From Deinococcus depolymerans (GTDB lineage: Bacteria > Deinococcota > Deinococci > Deinococcales > Deinococcaceae), in assembly GCF_039522025.1 (NCBI RefSeq), contig NZ_BAAADB010000004.1, positions 1 to 64,000 on the forward strand: a stretch of DNA of 64,000 nucleotides, in the 5' to 3' direction. Each line of letters begins with the position of its first letter. Within the stretch, counting starts at the first letter, position 1. The notes under the pieces were generated by a model, which saw nothing but the letters and a program-made list of their open reading frames with translations, made no database searches and was not told the DNA's origin. This document shows positions 1 to 7,674 of this stretch, one piece after another. Made by a program: the position numbers and the translations under genes.

Positions 1-12
1 CAAAGCAGCCGC

Positions 13-675
13 TCATCGGCGGCGCCTTAAGACGCCACCGGCCACCTTGTAAAGACCGTGAGCAACGGCCGTCGAGGGCTTAACGGGGGTTTTCGGGTGA
101 TTGAGGCTATAACGCGTATGCGTGGACAGCACGACGCTGCGGTCGCGGGAGATGTTCCCCAGAATCTTGCGGATGAGGGTCCGGCCATCTGGATCCACGC
201 CCGCCGTGGGTTCATCCACCACGAGAATTGACGGGTCGCCCAGCAGCGCGGTGGCCAGGGCCAGGCGGCGTTTCATGCCGCCTGAGTAGGCGCCCACACG
301 CAGGCCCGGGTCAGGGAGTCCGACCGTATCGAGCGCGCCACGTACGTCCGCGTCCGTGAGGCGCTGGCCACGCAACTGCGCGAAGAAGCGCAGGGTTTTG
401 CGGGCCGACCAGTGCGGGTAGAACTCCACGTGCTGTGGAACGTACCCCAGGCGCTGCCGGTAGACAGCGGGGTCGTCCATGGGGGTGCCGTTGTAGATGA
501 GGGTTCCAGACGTGGGAGGGATCAGGGTGGCCATGGTTTTGAGCAGGGTGGTTTTCCCGGCGCCGTTGCGGCCCAGGAGGCCCGTGACCCCACCAGCGAG
601 GTGCAAATTGACGTGCTTCAAGATGGCAGTTCGGCCATAGCCTTGGTGGACGTCGCGCAATTCAAGATGATCCAT
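13..675 (-). pseudogene. ABC transporter ATP-binding protein, C-terminally altered
   Basis: This is the ATPase subunit of an ABC transporter. Walker A (GRNGAGKTT), the Q-loop (YVPQ), the signature (YSGGMKRR), Walker B (ILVVDEP) and the H-loop (STHT) are all present in order within 220 residues. Homology ends directly after the H-loop: the last ~28 residues (from RYSLNHPKTP to a run of arginines) do not look like the usual C-terminal part, which normally adds 60-100 residues. The 3' end therefore seems to have been replaced, perhaps by a mobile element lying at the window edge near positions 1-110. Its start lies just after the redoxin/peptide operon on the same strand, so it may have been the exporter ATPase of that operon. 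No permease gene is visible. The ATP-binding core may still fold, but function is doubtful. Confidence 0.8.
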
Positions 676-685
676 AGGTAGAAGA

Positions 686-713
686 CAGGCTACGGCGCAA
701 TCGCCGTAGCCTG
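686..713 (-). terminator. Hairpin overlapping the stop codon of the 91-aa peptide gene
   Basis: A perfect 12-bp inverted repeat (686-697 and 702-713) with a 4-nt loop. Read on the minus strand it is followed by TCTTCT, a weak U tract. The TAG stop of the peptide gene (690-692) lies inside the stem. It probably terminates or attenuates transcription before the ABC gene. Confidence 0.6.
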
Positions 714-965
714 GGTCTTACCGGTTTCACCCGAGGAGATCAGGTGCGTGTGCCGGTTGCCCATGTCGCCGACGTAGTAGCCGTACGTGTACGTCCAGTA
801 CTGCTTGTTGGGCGTGAACGGGTTGAGGTAGCAGCCGTTGTCGGTGACGCACTTCGTCTGGCTGTACGTCTGACCGGTGAAGGCGCCGTCCGCTTTGGCC
901 GTCGCCGCCAGCAGGCCCATCACGCACGCGCCGGCCACCAACATCGCTTCGAGTTTCAGTTTCAT
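690..965 (-). CDS. Small secreted protein with one Cys pair (91 aa)
   Basis: The predicted product has a typical signal peptide: Lys-rich start, hydrophobic core to about residue 22, cleavage likely after AKA at 25. The mature part is ~66 residues with Cys39 and Cys45 and an aromatic stretch (YWTYTYGYY, 56-64). I do not recognise a family. Its ATG overlaps the stop of the upstream redoxin gene (ATGA), with an AAGGAG Shine-Dalgarno inside the last redoxin codons, so the two are translationally coupled. A thiol-disulfide protein next to a secreted protein with a single Cys pair suggests that the pair is its substrate, which is inference. Cys14 is not in a canonical lipobox, so a lipoprotein is less likely. 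Confidence 0.75.
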   Translation of the reverse strand: MKLKLEAMLVAGACVMGLLAATAKADGAFTGQTYSQTKCVTDNGCYLNPFTPNKQYWTYTYGYYVGDMGNRHTHLISSGETGKTQATAIAP

Positions 966-1558
966 AGGTTCTCCTTTTGAGCACCGCTGCCTGCCGCGCC
1001 GCCGAACAGGTCCGGCAGCTCGTCATGCAGGCGGTTGTCTCCGTGTGAATTGATCAGTCGTCCCGACTGCAGGAACAGAATTTCGGCCTTCTGGTCGGTC
1101 AGAATCGTCTGGGGCGTCGCTTCACTCCCCAGCGTCTTATGGGCGTACGTTTCGTTCTTGTCGTGGAGGTACGTGAACTTCAACTTCATGACCGCTGCGT
1201 ATTTGCTCTGAAATGCCAGGGGATCTTTGGAGATCACGATCAGGTTCATGTCGTTGATCCCGGGAATGTCGTGGAGGCCTTTGAGTTCCTCCACGCACGG
1301 GACGCAGTTGTAGTCCGCCACCATGATGAGGTTCCGTTCGTGCTGCCCGAGGAGATCAGCCAGTTTGACCGCGCCCTTGGCCGTGGCGAAAGTGTGGTCC
1401 GGCAGGGTCTGCTCAGGGCGGTACTTCAGTGACCGGTCAATGAAGGGGTATTTCGTGACTTCGGTGCGGCCATGATCCGAGACTTTCTGGTAGGCGAGGA
1501 CGCCTCCTGCAGTGCAGAACAGGGCGAGGGCGGCGGCCGTGATCAGGGTGGGTTTCAC
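962..1558 (-). CDS. Membrane-anchored thioredoxin-like (TlpA/redoxin) protein
   Basis: A 198-aa protein with an N-terminal membrane segment (about residues 4-22) and a thioredoxin-like domain carrying a CVPC active site (Cys85, Cys88) and a Thr-Pro cis-Pro loop (EATPQT). It should act outside the cytoplasmic membrane on thiols or disulfides. The start is taken as GTG at 1558: AGGAG lies 5 nt upstream and the codon overlaps the TGA of the preceding gene (GTGA). The longer open frame to 1627 would add residues before the membrane anchor and overlap that gene heavily. It lies between two secreted Cys-pair peptides in one coupled operon, so a dedicated maturation role is plausible. A general TlpA/ResA-like role cannot be excluded. 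Confidence 0.85.
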   Translation of the reverse strand: MKPTLITAAALALFCTAGGVLAYQKVSDHGRTEVTKYPFIDRSLKYRPEQTLPDHTFATAKGAVKLADLLGQHERNLIMVADYNCVPCVEELKGLHDIPGINDMNLIVISKDPLAFQSKYAAVMKLKFTYLHDKNETYAHKTLGSEATPQTILTDQKAEILFLQSGRLINSHGDNRLHDELPDLFGGAAGSGAQKENL

Positions 1559-1800
1559 TGAGCTCCTGAGGTCAGCTCGACGCTGGTCTGCTGCGGACCA
1601 AGCGCCTGTGGGCAAGTGTGTCCACACGCGGCCGTTCCCTCGGCTACTTTGGGGTCAGGGAAGGGGGTGATGACCGTGATCGGCTGCCCATCGCCCGATG
1701 TCATCGACAGACCACCACCATTCCTGCCGTCCGGTTCAGCCTTGGCTGAGCCCATCATCGCCGTGAGGATCACCATGACCCTGAGCACTGACCGTTTCAT
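1555..1800 (-). CDS. Small secreted peptide with CxxxC (81 aa)
   Basis: First gene of the operon. The product has a signal peptide with likely cleavage after AKA (residue 21), a Gly-rich segment (NGGGLSMTSGDG), then Cys59 and Cys63 (ACGHTC) and a polar tail. I do not recognise a family. The mature peptide would be about 60 residues with at most one disulfide. An AGAGG Shine-Dalgarno lies 8 nt before the ATG. Its stop overlaps the GTG start of the redoxin gene by 4 nt. The 91-aa protein of the same operon is similarly built (signal peptide plus one Cys pair) but shows no clear sequence similarity. A bacteriocin-like, signalling or cell-surface role is possible; none is shown. Confidence 0.7.
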   Translation of the reverse strand: MKRSVLRVMVILTAMMGSAKAEPDGRNGGGLSMTSGDGQPITVITPFPDPKVAEGTAACGHTCPQALGPQQTSVELTSGAQ

Positions 1801-1826
1801 TTGGAAGCCCTCTTTAACATGCCGAG

Positions 1827-1860
1827 AGCCTAGACACTGGCCGTTGAGGCGCCGTTGAGG
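1827..1860 (-). promoter_or_regulatory. Promoter of the peptide/redoxin operon with SARP-type direct repeat
   Basis: On the minus strand a TAGGCT -10 box lies at 1832-1827. Two copies of CCTCAACGG (1860-1852 and 1849-1841) stand exactly 11 bp apart, and the downstream copy ends 8 bp before the -10. Direct repeats with 11-bp spacing about 8 bp upstream of the -10 are the known binding architecture of SARP regulators, and a SARP-like gene starts at 1889 on the other strand. Confidence 0.65.
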
Positions 1861-1888
1861 TGAATGCGCTCCTTTGTCGAGGACGGCC

Positions 1889-3802
1889 GTGACAGACGCG
1901 CCACTGCACCTGATCCTGGAGGGGAAGTACCTGCAGGCGCTCGAGCACGTTCAGGGCCTGTCGTCGCCGACGCCCCGCGATGAACGGTGGGCGGGCGTGT
2001 GTCTGCTGAACCTGGGGCGCCCGCTGGAAGCGCGCGCGGTCCTGATGCGGGCCAAGGGCCGCGGCTGCGCGCCGGCCGCCATCGAACTGACAACCACCGC
2101 ACGCCTGATGGGTGATCTCGTGCGGGCGCAGGGGCACCTCGCGCGGTTGGACCTCGCCGCGCTCGGGGCCTTCGACCGGGCCCTGGCCGAGCGGGAACGT
2201 GGCGTGCTCCGCTTCGCTCAGGGTGATCTGCCTGGCGCGCGCGACGCCCTGGAACAGGCTTGGGAGGCAGCGGCGGCGTCCCCCCATGAGCAGGCGCTGC
2301 TGCCGGGCATCTGTCAGACGATCGCGTACGTGTGTCTCGACCAGGGTGCGTCCAGCACCGCCCTGCATTACATCGGGCACGCCCTCCCCTACGCCCACCC
2401 GGCCAAACGTGTGGCCCTGTTGACACTGCAGGGCGCCTGTCACCTGTTCGAAGGGGACTTCGAACTCGCCGGCACGTGCCTGGCGGAAGCAGAAGCGGCC
2501 GTGACACTGGCCCCACAACAGCGGCCCACGCTCTTGTACTACCAGGGAATGCTGTATCGGTATGTGGGCCAACCGGCCAAGGCCAGTGCCCTGTTCCACG
2601 CGTGCACGGCCGCCAGTCGTGAAGTGCAAGCGCTCAGCACGGAGTGCTATGCGGAACTGGGAGCCTGCGCCCTTTGTGCCGAATGTGGTGACTTCGCCCA
2701 GGCGCACCTTCACCTGGCCCGCGCGCAGGCGATCACCGGCTCGAGCCGCCTCCAAACAGTGATTGATCTGCGCGCCAGCCAGGTGCTGATTCAGGACGCA
2801 CCCGAGCGGGCCCAAACACTCTTACGAGAGGTCTACGCACAACTGCAGGCGTTGGGCCTTCACCGCGAAGCTGGTTGGGCCAGTTTGCAACTCGCCCGGG
2901 CGGCGCAGGTGCTCGGAGATGAGACTGGTCTGCGAGGCGCGCTGCGCCTCGCCGCTCAGTGCCGGGCCGCGACCGGTGACTCCCGGGCCGTTGCCCTGGA
3001 ATTGCGGGCCACTCCGGAACTTGTCCCTGCCCTGGAAGCTGCCGGGCCCGCCGGCCAACTGTTCCTCAGCGACTGGCAGGCCATGACGGGCGCGACGCCG
3101 CTGCACCTGAACATCACCGCGCTCGGCGCGCCCTCTCTGGTGCTGGACCGCGTCACCGTGCGGCCCAATGCCAGCCTCGCCCGGAGCGTCGAGTTGCTGG
3201 TTTACCTCACCCTGAAGGGTGGAGCAAGCCTGGAACGCGTCCTGACTGACGTCTTTCCTGACCGTGACCCACAGTCCGCGAGGGTCTACTTTCACCTCAT
3301 CCGCGCTGAACTGGCGCGGATTGCGCCCGGGCTGAAGATCGTGTTCCAGCGGGAGAGCCGCCAGTACGAACTGGAGACCTGCGGCGTCCGCGTGACGGTC
3401 GATCACTTGGAGGTGCGACGTGAGCTCACGGCGGGTGGTATAGATGGAGTGACCCGCGCGCTGGCGCTGTACCGTGGCCCGCTGCTCCCAGATTCGGACA
3501 GTGAGTGGGTGAGAGAGGAGCGAGACGATTTGGAATGGTCCATGGTGAGGGTAGGTCTCGAGTTGGTCGAGGAGTACTTCGAACGCGGCGAAGATCAGCT
3601 GTGTCTGGACTTGGCAGGACGACTGCTCGACATCGAACCGTTCAATGAAGCCATCCACACCTTCCTGATCCGTGCGACCGAACGCCTGAGTGGGACCATT
3701 GCGGCGCGGCAGGCCATGGCCCGCTCACAAGCGCAGTTCCGGGATCATGTGGGCGAAGTGCCGTTGACCCTCAAACAACTCCAGATCACCATGCAGGCCT
3801 GA
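1889..3802 (+). CDS. SARP-like transcriptional regulator with N-terminal TPR array
   Basis: About 637 residues. The first ~400 are helical, TPR-like repeats rich in Ala and Leu. The C-terminal ~230 hold a winged-helix OmpR-type DNA-binding domain (from SLARSVELLVYLTLKGG to the ESRQYELETCGVRVTVD strand), then a bacterial transcriptional activation domain (ALYRGPLLPDSDSEWVREERDDLE ... LLDIEPFNEAIHTFLIRA). The usual SARP order, DNA-binding domain first, is reversed here. GTG 1889 is chosen because GAGGA lies 5 nt before it; an in-frame TTG exists at 1874. It is divergent from the peptide/redoxin operon, whose promoter carries a SARP-type repeat, so it most likely activates that operon. Confidence 0.8.
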   Translation: MTDAPLHLILEGKYLQALEHVQGLSSPTPRDERWAGVCLLNLGRPLEARAVLMRAKGRGCAPAAIELTTTARLMGDLVRAQGHLARLDLAALGAFDRALAERERGVLRFAQGDLPGARDALEQAWEAAAASPHEQALLPGICQTIAYVCLDQGASSTALHYIGHALPYAHPAKRVALLTLQGACHLFEGDFELAGTCLAEAEAAVTLAPQQRPTLLYYQGMLYRYVGQPAKASALFHACTAASREVQALSTECYAELGACALCAECGDFAQAHLHLARAQAITGSSRLQTVIDLRASQVLIQDAPERAQTLLREVYAQLQALGLHREAGWASLQLARAAQVLGDETGLRGALRLAAQCRAATGDSRAVALELRATPELVPALEAAGPAGQLFLSDWQAMTGATPLHLNITALGAPSLVLDRVTVRPNASLARSVELLVYLTLKGGASLERVLTDVFPDRDPQSARVYFHLIRAELARIAPGLKIVFQRESRQYELETCGVRVTVDHLEVRRELTAGGIDGVTRALALYRGPLLPDSDSEWVREERDDLEWSMVRVGLELVEEYFERGEDQLCLDLAGRLLDIEPFNEAIHTFLIRATERLSGTIAARQAMARSQAQFRDHVGEVPLTLKQLQITMQA

Positions 3803-3834
3803 TCCGTCTTGAGCTGCTCCCAGAATTGTGGATA

Positions 3835-5077
3835 GGTCAGCTGACATGTTGCAATTTAGGAAGCAGGAGCAGAAAGTGCGTCCTGGAAGGCATCAAGCTC
3901 GGAAAGTTCCAGTTGAATCGCTTTACGACGCACTTCTGGGATAAACGAGAACCGAACGGTTCTCGCTAACGCTCCCCAATCCGGCCATGTTCCCAGTGGT
4001 CTGGGCGGCACATCCTGATCCGCCAGGTGGCAGAGCAGATACGCCAGCCCTGAGAGACACCACCACCGCATCACGCCCTTTTTGCTGTGCTGCGCGAACC
4101 GCTCCAGGCCGAACCGCCCCTTGATGGTCTTGAAGAAGCCCTCGATCCGCCAGCGTCGTTTCCCGACCCTGGCCAGGTATTTGCCGCCCAGGTTGATGTT
4201 CGACATCACGAAGCGCTGCTCTGGCTCTTTGTTCCGGTACAGCCATCTTGGGCAAAACGGACGCCCATGAGGACGCCTGCCCGCATGCCCACGAGACGTA
4301 CATGGTGGGTTTCAGACCCTGGAGTTGTGCCTTGTACCCGCGGGTCATCAGCTCGTGAATGGGTGTCCCATTCGCGAGTGTTCTGTTGCGCCGGACACCA
4401 ATCACGATGTCTATTTCTCTTTCCAGGACGGCCTCAATGAACTCCGCACTTTCGAAGCCCCCGCCCCTTTTGCAGACGGGGGCGGCGCTTCCCCTGAAGC
4501 ATGACGGGTGGAACAGTGCGGAGCAGTTTGAGGGCTAACGCGGCGGGTGAGGACGTGCCTTTTCCACGCCAGATCTGAAAGGCCCAGGGGAGCTTCAGGT
4601 CTCTACAGCAGATGTACAGGACGACCAGGTGAACGCCGTTCACGGCGTTCAGGACGTGCATCCAGTCGGAGAGTCCGGAGAACTTTCCTGCTTTTTCGAG
4701 ACTGGTGAGGTCGACCAGGAATTCGAGCCGGGGACGCTGGTGTGGAGCATGTTTCCCCGTGTCATTGAAGAGCTGAAGTGCAGCCTGGCGCATGAAGCGG
4801 CAGAGCGTCCGGAGATCCCAGCTCGTGTGGTTGAGGAATCGACTGATCGCGGAGGGCGATTTGACGGTTGCGCGAGTGGGCAGGGGACGGCCGGAACCGT
4901 CGAGGAGGAGGTCCAGGAAGACCTGAAAGGAGTCGCGATGTTGTTTGCGCGAGAAGCAGGTGAGGATGTCAGAATAGAGCCGTCTGGCACGTGCATTCTT
5001 TGGGTTCACACCTCATTCTGAGGCCAAAGTGTCGTGCCAGACGTCCTTTTCTCAAACTGCAAGATGTGAGTTGACCC
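3835..5077 (-). mobile_element. Decayed IS4-type insertion sequence (~1.24 kb)
   Basis: The ends are imperfect inverted repeats of about 23 bp: the left begins GGTCAGCTGACATGTTGCA (from 3835) and the right, read on the minus strand, begins GGTCAACTCACATCTTGCA (from 5076). No clear target-site duplication was seen. The enclosed transposase gene is frameshifted, and a truncated tnpB abuts the right end. Confidence 0.75.
3856..5009 (-). pseudogene. IS4-family transposase, broken by frameshifts
   Basis: Three minus-strand reading frames carry consecutive parts of one transposase. 5009-4434 gives the N-terminus and the first catalytic Asp (LVDLTSLEKAGKF). About 4405-4260 gives the middle (RNRTLANGTPIHELMTRGYKAQ). 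4209-3856 gives the C-terminal catalytic Glu region (RWRIEGFFKTIKGRFGLERF) and the conserved MRWWCLSGLAYLL segment. At least two frameshifts separate them, so the element cannot move by itself unless frameshifting occurs. The D-D-E order and the Glu signature fit IS4-like families. Confidence 0.8.
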
Positions 5078-5550
5078 GTTTCCCAGGTTCGATCTTCGGC
5101 CTGGAAGACCTCACGAACATTCGAGACCGCACCGAGGGACGCGCACACCCGAAGGCCGGCCCCAGGGCCAGACGGTCGAGGCGTCGCCGTTCCCAGTGGT
5201 CGTTCGCGGAACTCCAGGCGAACCTGGCGTACAAGGCTCCGCTGCACGGCTCGCTGGCGGTGCAGGTGGACGCCGATTACACCAGTCAGGCGTGCCCACG
5301 TTGCGGGCACACGTCGAAGGGGAACCGGCCGAACGCGGGTCTGATGTTCATGTGCGAGGTGTGCGGTCATATGGGTCATTCCGACAGGGTGGCGAGCGTG
5401 AATATTGCGTTGCGAACGTTGCTTGTCCGGCAGGACTGGATGAGTACGGGTGCCTTGTCAATGCGCCCTGATGTGTCGGATGGTGAAGTCGAAGCCGCTC
5501 GCCTGTCGAGGTACGCGGAGTTGCGATGGAATCCAGACACAAACCCGTGA
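5078..5550 (+). pseudogene. tnpB: IS200/IS605 TnpB, C-terminal part only
   Basis: This is the 3' portion of a TnpB (RNA-guided nuclease of IS200/IS605 elements). It contains the RuvC-II segment with the catalytic Glu (GLEDLTNIRDRT), the arginine-rich helix and WSFAELQ motif, a C4 zinc finger (CPRC and CEVC) and the RuvC-III Asp (HSDRVASVNIALR). The N-terminal half with RuvC-I is missing; the frame begins just inside the right end of the neighbouring IS4-type element. It cannot encode an active nuclease. The 3' coding end runs into an intact right-end hairpin, where the guide RNA of such elements is normally made. An N-terminal tnpB half lies at 62336-62890. Confidence 0.85.
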
Positions 5551-5564
5551 CTTCAGTCATGGGT
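5543..5564 (+). ncRNA. IS200/IS605 right-end hairpin (possible reRNA/omega-RNA 3' scaffold)
   Basis: A 9-bp stem with one G-U pair (5543-5551 and 5556-5564) and a TTCA loop overlaps the tnpB stop codon. In ISDra2-like elements the right-end hairpin serves transposition, and the guide RNA covers the tnpB 3' end up to the element boundary. The next bases would be the guide and correspond to the interrupted transporter gene. Confidence 0.55.
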
Positions 5565-5794
5565 CATTGCAGGGTCAGCAGCACCAGCGTCAGCGAGCGC
5601 GCCGCGACCAGCCAGGGCCGCTGCGTGACCAGCATGGTGAGCCCGCGCGACGGTGCGAGCAGGGCCGTCATCAGCAGCAGCTGCACCGCGTAGCGGACGC
5701 TGGCGACCAGCGGGACCGGGTACTCGGCCGTCAGGTGCTTGACCGTGGCGTCCAGGCACGCGAACAGCAGCAGCGCGCCCGCCAGCAGGGCCAC
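5564..5794 (-). pseudogene. EamA/DMT-type transporter, truncated by the IS200/IS605 end
   Basis: The 76-residue frame (LLAGALLLFACLDATVKHLTAEYPVP ... LLLMTALLAPSRG ... AARSLTLVLLTLQ) matches the first two or three membrane helices of a drug/metabolite transporter. These proteins normally have about 10 helices and 280-300 residues. The frame ends exactly where the tnpB right-end sequence begins, so the rest was displaced or lost. The start is uncertain: GTG 5794 is the first candidate, but the open frame extends upstream without ATG. Confidence 0.65.
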
Positions 5795-5922
5795 GCCGCG
5801 CAGGGGCAGACGCGCGTGATGGCGGGCGCGGTCACGCGGACCGGCCGCGCCGGGAGGACAGGGCGGGCAGGGAAGGGCGGGGCATCGCGGCCCACCATAC
5901 GCGCATTCCAGCCTGCCGCCGC

Positions 5923-5928
5923 TATGCT
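5923..5928 (+). promoter_or_regulatory. -10 box (TATGCT) of leaderless XPB gene
   Basis: TATGCT ends 9 nt before the ATG at 5938 and no Shine-Dalgarno is present. The transcript should begin at or within a few bases of the start codon. Confidence 0.5.
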
Positions 5929-5937
5929 GCCGGGCGT

Positions 5938-7638
5938 ATGGCGACCGACCCCCTGAACCCGCTGATCGTGCAGGCGGACCGCAGCGTCTTCCTGGAGGCG
6001 TTCAACCCGCGTGCCGACGCGGCACGCGCGGCCATCGCGCCGTTCGCGGAACTCGTCAGCAGCCCCGAGCACCTGCACACGTACCGCGTGAGCCCGCTGT
6101 CGCTGTGGAACGCCGCGAGTACCGGCATGACCGCCGACGCCATGCTGGGCGCACTGGAAGGACACGCGAAATTCCCGCTGCCGGGGAACGTCGTGACCGA
6201 CATCCGCGAACTGGTGGGCCGCTGGGGCCGCCTGACCCTGGACCGCTTCGACGAGGCGCTGATCCTGTCCGCCGCGCCCGGCGACGGCCCGCTGCTGAGC
6301 GAACTGGCCCGCCACCGGGCCGTGGGGCCGCTGCTGCGTGAACGCATGAGCGACGTGGTGTACACCGTGGACGCCGGGGCGCGCGGGGAACTCAAACGCG
6401 CCCTGATGGACGCCGGGTGGCCCGTCGACGACCGCGCCGGGTACACCCAGGGGGCGGCGTTCCCCGTGACCCTCGCGCCGGACCTGACGGTGCGCGACTA
6501 CCAGCGGGAGGCGGCGCAGGCGTTCTACCAGGGCGGCAGCGACACCGGCGGGTCCGGCGTGGTCGTCCTCGCGCCCGGTGCGGGCAAGACCGTGGTCGGC
6601 ATGGTCGCCATGAGCCTCGTGGGGCAGCGGACGCTGGTGCTGACCACCAACCGCACCAGCGTGAACCAGTGGCAACGCGAACTGCTCGCCAGGACGGACC
6701 TGACCCCGGACGACGTGCAGGAGTACGCGCCGGGCCGCCCCGCCGGGCGGGAACTGGCCCCCGTGACACTGTGCACGTACCAGATGCTCACGCACCGCCG
6801 TCCCGGAGCGCCCGCCGGGGAGGAGCATCCGCACATGAGCCTGATCGGCGCGGCCGAGTGGGGCCTGATCATCTACGACGAGGTGCACCTGCTGCCCGCC
6901 CCGGTGTTCCGCCTGACGGCCGGCGTGCAGGCCCGCCGCCGCCTGGGCCTGACCGCCACCCTGGTCCGCGAGGACGGCCGCGAGGGTGACGTGTTCGCCC
7001 TGATCGGCCCGAAACGCTACGACCAGCCCTGGAAGACCCTCGAGACGCAGGGCTGGATCGCGGCCGCCACCTGCGCCGAGGTCAGGTTGCGCCTCCCGGC
7101 CGACGAGCGGCCCGCGTACGCCGCCGCGCCCGACCGGCAGAAGCACCGGCTGGCCGCCGTGAACCCCGCCAAGCGCGCCGCGCTGCGCGCCGTCCTGGCC
7201 CGCCACCCGGACGCCCCGACCCTGGTGATCGGTTCGTACCTGGACCAGCTGGACCTGATGGCCGCCGACCTGGAGGCGCCGCTGATCAGCGGGAAGACCC
7301 CGCAGCGCGAGCGCGAGCGGCTGTTCCAGGCGTTCCGCGAGGGGCGGCTGCGCACGCTGCTGCTCTCCAAGGTCGGGAACTTCGCGCTGGACCTCCCGGA
7401 CGCCGAGGTGCTCGTGCAGGTGTCCGGCGCGTTCGGGTCCCGTCAGGAGGAAGCGCAGCGGCTCGGGCGGCTGCTGCGGCCCAAGGCCGACGGACGCGCG
7501 GCGCACTTCTACTCGCTGGTCACCCGCGAGACCGTCGAGGAGGACCACGCACACCACCGGCAACTGTTCCTCGCGGAGCAGGGCTACACGTACGACATCC
7601 TCGACGAGAGCGAACTGTCAGCGCCGGGCGTGCATTGA
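5938..7638 (+). CDS. DNA repair helicase XPB (superfamily 2)
   Basis: A 566-aa 3'-5' DNA helicase of the bacterial XPB group. An N-terminal damage-recognition-like region (1-180) precedes the helicase core: motif I GAGKT at 214-218, DEVH at 314-317, GLTATLVRED at 337-346 containing the XPB RED triplet, and motif VI (QEEAQRLGRLLRP, near 505-517). Bacterial XPB acts on DNA as an ATP-driven translocase; in mycobacteria it is encoded beside a partner of the type found at 8025. The following small gene and that partner lie on the same strand, so they form an operon. ATG 5938 is supported by the -10 box just upstream. Confidence 0.92.
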   Translation: MATDPLNPLIVQADRSVFLEAFNPRADAARAAIAPFAELVSSPEHLHTYRVSPLSLWNAASTGMTADAMLGALEGHAKFPLPGNVVTDIRELVGRWGRLTLDRFDEALILSAAPGDGPLLSELARHRAVGPLLRERMSDVVYTVDAGARGELKRALMDAGWPVDDRAGYTQGAAFPVTLAPDLTVRDYQREAAQAFYQGGSDTGGSGVVVLAPGAGKTVVGMVAMSLVGQRTLVLTTNRTSVNQWQRELLARTDLTPDDVQEYAPGRPAGRELAPVTLCTYQMLTHRRPGAPAGEEHPHMSLIGAAEWGLIIYDEVHLLPAPVFRLTAGVQARRRLGLTATLVREDGREGDVFALIGPKRYDQPWKTLETQGWIAAATCAEVRLRLPADERPAYAAAPDRQKHRLAAVNPAKRAALRAVLARHPDAPTLVIGSYLDQLDLMAADLEAPLISGKTPQRERERLFQAFREGRLRTLLLSKVGNFALDLPDAEVLVQVSGAFGSRQEEAQRLGRLLRPKADGRAAHFYSLVTRETVEEDHAHHRQLFLAEQGYTYDILDESELSAPGVH

Positions 7639-7674
7639 CACGGCGCCGTTCCCTGCGCAGGATGCACGTACCCC

